Of a stretch of DNA of 64,000 nt, positions 58,616 to 64,000 are shown in pieces. Under the pieces are notes generated by a model, which was given only the letters and a program-made list of their open reading frames with translations, did not search any database and was not told the DNA's origin. Each line of letters starts with the position of its first letter. The first letter of the stretch is position 1. The position numbers and the translations under genes were made by a program. Source of the stretch: Kosakonia quasisacchari (lineage in GTDB: Bacteria; Pseudomonadota; Gammaproteobacteria; Enterobacterales; Enterobacteriaceae); assembly GCF_004331415.1 (NCBI RefSeq), contig NZ_SJOP01000006.1, forward strand, positions 62,001-126,000. Direction: 5' to 3'.

Positions 58616-60556
58616 TTAATTTGCTAATGATGAAGGATCGCCAAAATAACGCCCCATGGCACCATAAATCCCTATTTTATTGAGTATTGCTAATTCTTCT
58701 GAGGTTTCCACTTGTTCTGCAATAAGTGGCAGATTAATTTGTCTGGCAGCCCAATACATGGCCTCAATAAAAAAGTGTTTATCTTCTTCTGTATCAATAT
58801 GGTGAATATAGCTGCCATCTATTTTTATCCAGGCTAATCCCCACTGTGGCAAATTACCAATCAGATGAAAACGCCCGCCAAAATGCTGAATCCCTAACCG
58901 GCACCCGACCTCATTTAGTTTATTGACCACGACGCTGACGCGTTCCGGGTCCGGCAGTTCATTTTCATCCAGCTCCAGCGTCAGCCGTTTTGCCAGCCGC
59001 GGTTCGTTTTTTAAAAGTTGAAGTAAAACCGCCAGATTTTCATCGCTGGCGACACTCTCACCACTAATACTGAGCGCCAGCATCAGAGGCGAAGCGCTCA
59101 TAAACCGGAGCGTCTGTTTCAGCATTACCGCGTCCATACGCGCGCTTAACGAAAAACGCAGAAACCAGGGCATAAAGCGCCCGGCCGGGATCATCTCCCC
59201 CTCTTCGGTTTTGATACGCGCCAGAATTTTGTGATGCAACACCTGGCGCGAGCTGTCACAAGTCACTACCGGCTGCGCAAACAGGACAAAATTTTCCGTC
59301 AGCAGCACGTTTTCCAGCCGGGTAAGCCAACGGTGATGATCGTCATGGTCACCCGCCAGGTTCACGCCGGGGTGTAACGCATAATGGATGTTCGTTTCCG
59401 CAGCCGTTAGCGCCTGATCGGCTTGCGCCATAATATTTTGCGGCGTGTCACCAGGCTGGAAAGCCACGCTGGCTAAATAGGCCAGCGGCGACCGATCGCT
59501 CATCCCGGTTTTGTAGAGCGCATTCACACGTGCCGTTAGCGCGTTCATTAGCGCCTGGTGTTCCTGTGGCACCATGTCAGCAGTAACAATGGCGAACTCA
59601 CCGCCACGAATACGGGCAACAAATCCATCATGATGCAGGTGAAGTTGCTTTGTTTCGCGCAAAATCGCCGCTATCTCCTGCAACAACGCATCGGTCTTTT
59701 CGCCACCCATGCGCAGGTTAAGCCCGGCTAAATCGCGCACACGCAGCAGGATCACATAGCCGAAAGCCATTTCGTCATCGCGCAGAACAGACTGCAAATG
59801 GATGTCGAACGCACGGCGGTTATTCAACGCGGTCAGGCTGTCGTGGTAAGCAGCTTCACGCAGCGCAACGGTACGCTGCGCCTGTTCGCTAAACAGGGTT
59901 TGCAGTTGTGAAACCATCATATTGCTGGCTTCCACCACGCGCTTGAGCTCCGGCGTTTTTGGCACATTCGGAACGTGTCGGAACTCGCGGCGGGTGATAG
60001 ACGCCGCCTGCACGGCAATATGATCTAACGGTCGCAGACTCCGGCGCAGCAGCAGCATGGCGCAGACAAGACACAGCAGGCTACAACCGGTGAGCCACAG
60101 GAAACTGGCTACCATACTTTGCCACAGGCGCATCAGCGCAAACATCGGGTGGCTCACCACTTCAACGCGCGCCGCCTGGATCCAGCCGCGCATGATGATC
60201 GCTTCGCCCACGCCGGGTTTCAGGTGCACCAGGTGTTCAAACCATTGCGGAACATTACCGTTCTGCGGGTCGCTTTGCCGTTCGATTAATGGCTTATCGC
60301 TGTTCACATCCACGACGCGGATACTATAAAAATATCCGCTGTCGAAAATGGCGTTCACCATCAATTCGATCATCGCCGGATCGTCAATATTACCGGTTAA
60401 CGAAACACCCAACGCCGTGGCGGCATCCTGAGAGTGAGCGCCCAATTGAGCGCTGTACTGTTCACGCGAACTGTCCAGCGTAATAAAAAAATTGCCACAA
60501 AAAAGCACGAGCGTGAACAGACAGATGCCGAGCAGTAACTGTTTATACAGAGACAT
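58616..60556 (-). CDS. lapD: LapD, inside-out c-di-GMP receptor (degenerate GGDEF-EAL)
   Basis: A 646-residue inner-membrane receptor. A helix at residues 4-24, a periplasmic LapD/MoxY-type domain with the LapG-binding Trp region, a second helix near 148-172 and a HAMP linker precede a GGDEF domain reading RIRGGEFAIV and an EAL domain whose EAL motif reads KIL. Both catalytic motifs are degenerate, as in LapD, while KIDGSYI and IAEQVET are kept for ligand binding. With c-di-GMP bound it sequesters LapG and keeps the adhesin on the cell. Confidence 0.93.
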   Translation of the reverse strand: MSLYKQLLLGICLFTLVLFCGNFFITLDSSREQYSAQLGAHSQDAATALGVSLTGNIDDPAMIELMVNAIFDSGYFYSIRVVDVNSDKPLIERQSDPQNGNVPQWFEHLVHLKPGVGEAIIMRGWIQAARVEVVSHPMFALMRLWQSMVASFLWLTGCSLLCLVCAMLLLRRSLRPLDHIAVQAASITRREFRHVPNVPKTPELKRVVEASNMMVSQLQTLFSEQAQRTVALREAAYHDSLTALNNRRAFDIHLQSVLRDDEMAFGYVILLRVRDLAGLNLRMGGEKTDALLQEIAAILRETKQLHLHHDGFVARIRGGEFAIVTADMVPQEHQALMNALTARVNALYKTGMSDRSPLAYLASVAFQPGDTPQNIMAQADQALTAAETNIHYALHPGVNLAGDHDDHHRWLTRLENVLLTENFVLFAQPVVTCDSSRQVLHHKILARIKTEEGEMIPAGRFMPWFLRFSLSARMDAVMLKQTLRFMSASPLMLALSISGESVASDENLAVLLQLLKNEPRLAKRLTLELDENELPDPERVSVVVNKLNEVGCRLGIQHFGGRFHLIGNLPQWGLAWIKIDGSYIHHIDTEEDKHFFIEAMYWAARQINLPLIAEQVETSEELAILNKIGIYGAMGRYFGDPSSLAN

Positions 60557-60565
60557 GGCTGCGTC

Positions 60566-61267
60566 CTATTCGTTAATAACAAACCCTTCCGCACGCATGC
60601 GGGTGAGAAGATCCTGCCAGCGGGAAAGCCGCTTGCTGTCGCCGACACGTTTATTGCCGCCCGCCTGCGGTAGCCACAAACCTTCGCCATTGAAGGCATA
60701 CACGGGCAGCAGATCGGGGCGCTGCGTAGCGGGTAAAATCGCGTTTTTCAGGATATCGAGCACCAGTGGGATCGCGTCCGGCGTGGCGTACCATGTCACG
60801 ACCATATGCGCCTGATTTAACTGCAACGCTTTGACATAAGTGATGCGTAGCTGACTGGCCGGGATGCCTAATTCGCGCAACGTGAAATATTTCGCCAGCG
60901 CGAAATCTTCACAATCGCCCGCGCCTTTGCGCAGAAACTCTATCGGCGTAGCCCAGTAATCTTTCGCTCCCCAGACCAGCGTATCGTCGCGAAACGCCAT
61001 GCGCTGATTAAAAAATTGATTCACGCGCTCCAGCTTTTGCAGGGTGGTTTCCTGCGGCGGGTTATTCACTAACGCGGCCCATTGATCGATTCGCTGCTGC
61101 GCTGCAGGGGTTGATGCGCCGTACAATTGCCGGGTTTTGGTGCTGATGGCGTTGAAATCCCACCCGGCCCCAAGCCCAGGAGCAATAACCAACAACACCA
61201 GTAGCCAGCATGAAAACCACCGTTGTCGACAGAAGCCTGTAAGTGTTGCGCCAGCGCGCCTGTTCAT
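60566..61267 (-). CDS. lapG: LapG, periplasmic adhesin-cleaving cysteine protease
   Basis: A 233-residue bacterial transglutaminase-like cysteine peptidase (BTLCP). The catalytic Cys is in GAGDCEDFALAKYFTLRELG, His in NQAHMVVTWYA and Asp in PLVLDILKN. An N-terminal hydrophobic segment (CWLLVLLVIAPGLGAG) directs export. LapG enzymes are calcium-dependent and cut after the first Ala of an AA motif in the adhesin N terminus. It lies 9 bp before lapD. Confidence 0.94.
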   Translation of the reverse strand: MNRRAGATLTGFCRQRWFSCWLLVLLVIAPGLGAGWDFNAISTKTRQLYGASTPAAQQRIDQWAALVNNPPQETTLQKLERVNQFFNQRMAFRDDTLVWGAKDYWATPIEFLRKGAGDCEDFALAKYFTLRELGIPASQLRITYVKALQLNQAHMVVTWYATPDAIPLVLDILKNAILPATQRPDLLPVYAFNGEGLWLPQAGGNKRVGDSKRLSRWQDLLTRMRAEGFVINE

Positions 61268-61292
61268 GTGTTACGGCTCCAGGAGTAGCGTG

Positions 61293-62957
61293 CTAACGAG
61301 TATAGTCCGACCGCTGTTGCAGCCACGCCTTACGATATGCGATATACCCGGAAAGATAATGTTCAACGTCGTCGATCCGGACACGGTAACTGTGATGGCG
61401 AATAAAAAAGCTGCCGACAATGCGCGCCGGGTTTTTGAAAAACATCGCCAGCTCCGGCCAGAAAAAACCGTTGGTCAGGTAACGGGCGCGGGTTTCCAGC
61501 GCCAGGTTAAAACGCGCCAGATCAAAACCGTCAAGCAAATCACGGTGTTCAGATCCAGCAAGCCTTTCGATCATCTGTGCGGCCGCCATCATTAGCTCCA
61601 GCAGCGTTGGGTAGGTTGTCACCCGGTTAAGGACAAAATCAAGGTGGTCGCGCACATTGTCGAGGCCAAACTGGTAATAACGTCTGCGCGGTTGATAGCG
61701 CGTCAGCTCATTGACACAGTACCCTAACCAGTGATCATGCGCCTGCCAGTGTTGCCGGGCGATAAAATCTTCCAGCGCACGTTCAACACAGGCAAGCCAG
61801 CGCGGTTCCTGAGTGATGCGGTACAAACGCATCAACGCAAACGCCGCTTCGCCGTCATAGTAAATAATACGCTGCGCCGCTTTCACCGAGAGATCGGCGG
61901 CATGCAGTACGTGTACAAATCCACCGCTTTGCGCGTCCTGCATCGAGGCAATGCCATTTGCCAGCCGGTTCATTTGCGCAATGTCGCGATCGCTGCCCGT
62001 CAGTGCGTGGTATTTCGCCATTGCCAGAATACACACCGCGTTACCGCCAAGTTTGATTTCATCGCCGGTATCAACCAGAAAATCCGCTTCGCTGCCGTCC
62101 GGCAACGTGTAGCGGCGAATCAGCTCGCTGCTCAGGTACGCCAGCGCGCGTTCAATGGCCTGCCACTGTTTTTCGTTGCGTGTCACTTCCCACCCTTCCA
62201 GCAACGCATAGGTTGAACTGGCGTGGCGTAACGCGTTGTAGGTGGGAATGGCGCGGTCAAAGCAGGGAAACCAGCCATAGTCATACCGCCCGGAAGGCGT
62301 GACCTGCCGCGCCAGGTAATCGCTCGCCGAGAAGATCATCGGTTCCAGTTGCTCCTGCCAGTGTGCAAGCTGACGATAACCGGCGTTGCGCCCGGCAAAC
62401 TCGACAGGCCATGTCGTCGTCCCGTCGCAAAACCAGGCGCGCGTGGTGAAACGCCAAATCGGCTGCTCCGCCGTTTGCGGCCACTCAATGCGCGCGCCAA
62501 AACGTCTGCGGGAAAAATGCGCCAGATTGTTAGCATTCGGCGTGGCAACCCCTTGTGTACCGTCATACAACAAGGCGTTAGCGGCAATCTCCTGCTCCAG
62601 CGCTGCGTAGTGAAACGCGGCATCAAAACTCAGCCCGTAACGGAAGTAATTGCGCTTGGTTGCCTTTAGTTTTTCCACCAGCTCGGCCCAGCGTAGTGCT
62701 TCAACCCGGTCGACAATATCAACACGCAGCCAACAGGCCTCAGCAGTATGCTTTTGCTGCCAGTGTTGCAGCGCCTGCGCCCCATTTTTCCAGGCTTCAC
62801 CAAAACTGGCACCGCGCGCCTGGCGGGTATACGCGCGCGTTTTACCGTCGCAGACGCTAAAAAAAATGACCCAGCCAGGCAGCGGTTCGGAAAGCGGGCT
62901 ACGATCCAACTGTTCGGCAGCGTGGCGTAGCTGCAAAAGCAGATGACTGAGTGACAT
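61293..62957 (-). CDS. Unassigned protein with (alpha/alpha)-barrel-like repeats
   Basis: A 554-residue cytoplasmic protein (no signal peptide). From about residue 220 it shows helix pairs with buried aromatic/Gly turns typical of alpha/alpha toroids ([78 protein letters not shown]), like those of glycoside hydrolases, epimerases and lanthionine cyclases. The first 200 residues form a separate domain. AAGGAG precedes the ATG. It is 25 bp upstream of lapG and may be first in that operon. I do not recognise its function. Confidence 0.75.
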   Translation of the reverse strand: MSLSHLLLQLRHAAEQLDRSPLSEPLPGWVIFFSVCDGKTRAYTRQARGASFGEAWKNGAQALQHWQQKHTAEACWLRVDIVDRVEALRWAELVEKLKATKRNYFRYGLSFDAAFHYAALEQEIAANALLYDGTQGVATPNANNLAHFSRRRFGARIEWPQTAEQPIWRFTTRAWFCDGTTTWPVEFAGRNAGYRQLAHWQEQLEPMIFSASDYLARQVTPSGRYDYGWFPCFDRAIPTYNALRHASSTYALLEGWEVTRNEKQWQAIERALAYLSSELIRRYTLPDGSEADFLVDTGDEIKLGGNAVCILAMAKYHALTGSDRDIAQMNRLANGIASMQDAQSGGFVHVLHAADLSVKAAQRIIYYDGEAAFALMRLYRITQEPRWLACVERALEDFIARQHWQAHDHWLGYCVNELTRYQPRRRYYQFGLDNVRDHLDFVLNRVTTYPTLLELMMAAAQMIERLAGSEHRDLLDGFDLARFNLALETRARYLTNGFFWPELAMFFKNPARIVGSFFIRHHSYRVRIDDVEHYLSGYIAYRKAWLQQRSDYTR

Positions 62958-63069
62958 GTTGGCTCCTTCAGATCAGCGACATCCCGGCAGACAGATTCTC
63001 TCATCAGAATAATCGCTGATTACAGAACCGCACATTCGGTTGATCAATCCTGTGACCGTGGGGCTGGCA

Positions 63070-63951
63070 ATGTCGGTGATATTACGCATAGGTATGCTCT
63101 TTTTTTCTCTGCTGGTGCTGCTTGCCCACGCGGATGCGCCCCTGCTGTGGAATCAAAAAGCCGTGGCGGAAAATTGCCCGTCGACAGCGGATCAACTGTG
63201 GGTGGAGTACGACGGCGGTAAGGCGTGTATGCGCTATTTTTCGGCCGGCGTTTTGCAAAATGCGCCGATCGTGGTAGTGGTTTTCAGCGGCGATCGCGAA
63301 ACGTTTATCAAGCGCGCGCCGCAAAACATTCCTGCCAATACCGCCACGGCGCAGCGCAGGCAGGCGCAAAAGCTCGCGCTAAAGACAAAACTGCCGGTGG
63401 TGATTGTCGCTCGTCCAGGCACTTACGGCTCCAGTGGTAATCACTATCGCCGACGGCAGCCGGAAGAGTTCAACGCGCTGAATGCCACGCTGGATTCGCT
63501 ACGCGCTCGCTACCACATTCAACAATTTATCCTGACCGGCCACAGCGGCGGCGCGACAGCAGCATCGGCATTGCTCACGCTCGGTCGCCGCGATATTCGC
63601 TGCGCCATTCTCACTTCGGGTGCCTGGGATCTGCTTAACCGCGCAGAGACGTTACGTCAGGCACGTGGCGAAAAAAGCAATGAGAACAAAGATGTCACCG
63701 GGCTGGCGGCACCTTACGATCCGCTGTATCACCTTGACGGCATCATGCCGGACTCGCAGCGTCTGATCGTGGTGATCGGCAATCTGCTCGACAGCAACAC
63801 TCCTTTTGAACTTCAGGTGAAATTTGCGCGGGCATTACGCGAAAAAGGGCATCGCGTTATGTTGGTTGAATCCCCTGCGTATCCACCTGAGTATCACAAT
63901 CTGCAAGGCAATCCGGGTATCCGCTATGTCAACAGATGCGCAAATCACTAA
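63070..63951 (+). CDS. Exported alpha/beta hydrolase
   Basis: A 293-residue protein starting MSVILRIGMLFFSLLVLLAHA, a likely signal peptide. The nucleophile elbow is ILTGHSGGATAASALLTLG (Ser in GHSGG). The His is probably in PPEYHNLQ near the C terminus. The frame begins at a TTG 10 codons earlier; ATG 63070 with GTGGGG upstream is chosen. It is divergent from the barrel protein. The family is that of serine hydrolases acting on esters or peptides; substrate unknown. Confidence 0.8.
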   Translation: MSVILRIGMLFFSLLVLLAHADAPLLWNQKAVAENCPSTADQLWVEYDGGKACMRYFSAGVLQNAPIVVVVFSGDRETFIKRAPQNIPANTATAQRRQAQKLALKTKLPVVIVARPGTYGSSGNHYRRRQPEEFNALNATLDSLRARYHIQQFILTGHSGGATAASALLTLGRRDIRCAILTSGAWDLLNRAETLRQARGEKSNENKDVTGLAAPYDPLYHLDGIMPDSQRLIVVIGNLLDSNTPFELQVKFARALREKGHRVMLVESPAYPPEYHNLQGNPGIRYVNRCANH

Positions 63952-64000
63952 CAGGCGGCAGCGCGGCTGGCGCAGCGCCGAACTGGAGGCATTACTGGGC
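63926..64000 (+). CDS. Start of a further gene, partial
   Basis: An ATG at 63926, inside the last 26 bp of the hydrolase gene, opens a frame to the window edge: MSTDAQITNRRQRGW, then RSAELEALLG. The pattern [ST]-x-x-E-L-x-x-L-L-G resembles the N terminus of Mur-ligase-type synthetases, but 25 codons are not enough to decide. The overlap suggests an operon with the hydrolase. Confidence 0.5.
   Translation, partial: MSTDAQITNRRQRGWRSAELEALLG

Overview
The window is chromosomal DNA of an Enterobacteriaceae species. The backbone follows the Escherichia coli gene order aas-omrA/omrB-galR-lysA-lysR-racX-araE-kduD-kduI-yqeF. The accessory content (oligogalacturonide uptake, beta-glucoside PTS, reverse transsulfuration, a Lap-type adhesin) suggests a plant- or soil-associated genus near Kosakonia, Enterobacter or Klebsiella. 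That genus guess is inference from content, not from a marker gene.

Region 1 (1-12.3 kb): the aas gene (cut by the window start), sRNAs OmrA and OmrB, galR, lysA, lysR and racX. A 5.7-kb block inserted between galR and lysA encodes a cellobiose/lactose-type PTS (IIC and IIB, no IIA), a GH1 phospho-beta-glucosidase, a UxuR/ExuR-like GntR regulator, a GNAT acetyltransferase and a LacI-type regulator. Three UxuR-like palindromes lie in its promoter, spaced by near-whole helical turns.

Region 2 (12.3-26.6 kb): a pectin-breakdown regulon built around the conserved araE-kduD-kduI-yqeF core. It comprises kdgF, the oligogalacturonide ABC transporter togMNAB, two oligogalacturonate lyase genes, kduD, kduI and the outer-membrane porin kdgM. 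KdgR-type boxes (TGAAAC-N3-GTTTCA and variants) precede kdgF, togM, kduI, the second ogl and probably kdgM. Oligogalacturonides would enter through KdgM and TogMNAB, be cut by Ogl, and pass through KdgF, KduI and KduD towards 2-keto-3-deoxygluconate. A decayed GH28 polygalacturonase fragment sits at 39.1-39.6 kb, and uxuA plus a GntP-type permease at 43.9-46.4 kb add hexuronate catabolism.

Region 3 (26.7-47.8 kb): a MetNIQ-like ABC transporter divergent from cystathionine beta-synthase and gamma-lyase genes (reverse transsulfuration), a PAS-GGDEF diguanylate cyclase, a nitroreductase, a chromosomal ccdAB pair, a RoxA-like oxygenase, LysR/SDR and CGNR/hydrolase divergent pairs, a YafE-like methyltransferase, an XRE regulator, a cspA-family gene with a downstream YmcF-like microprotein, uxuA-gntP and an MFS protein.

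Region 4 (47.8-64 kb): a complete Lap-type biofilm locus on the minus strand: LapG protease, degenerate GGDEF-EAL LapD, a 113-residue small protein, a 1714-residue adhesin, a TolC-like pore (LapE), and the T1SS ATPase (LapB) and adaptor (LapC). The adhesin contains 967 residues of uninterrupted alternating Asp-X dipeptides and is the most striking object in the window. Upstream are an unassigned 554-residue helical-barrel-like protein, a divergent secreted alpha/beta hydrolase and the first codons of one more gene.
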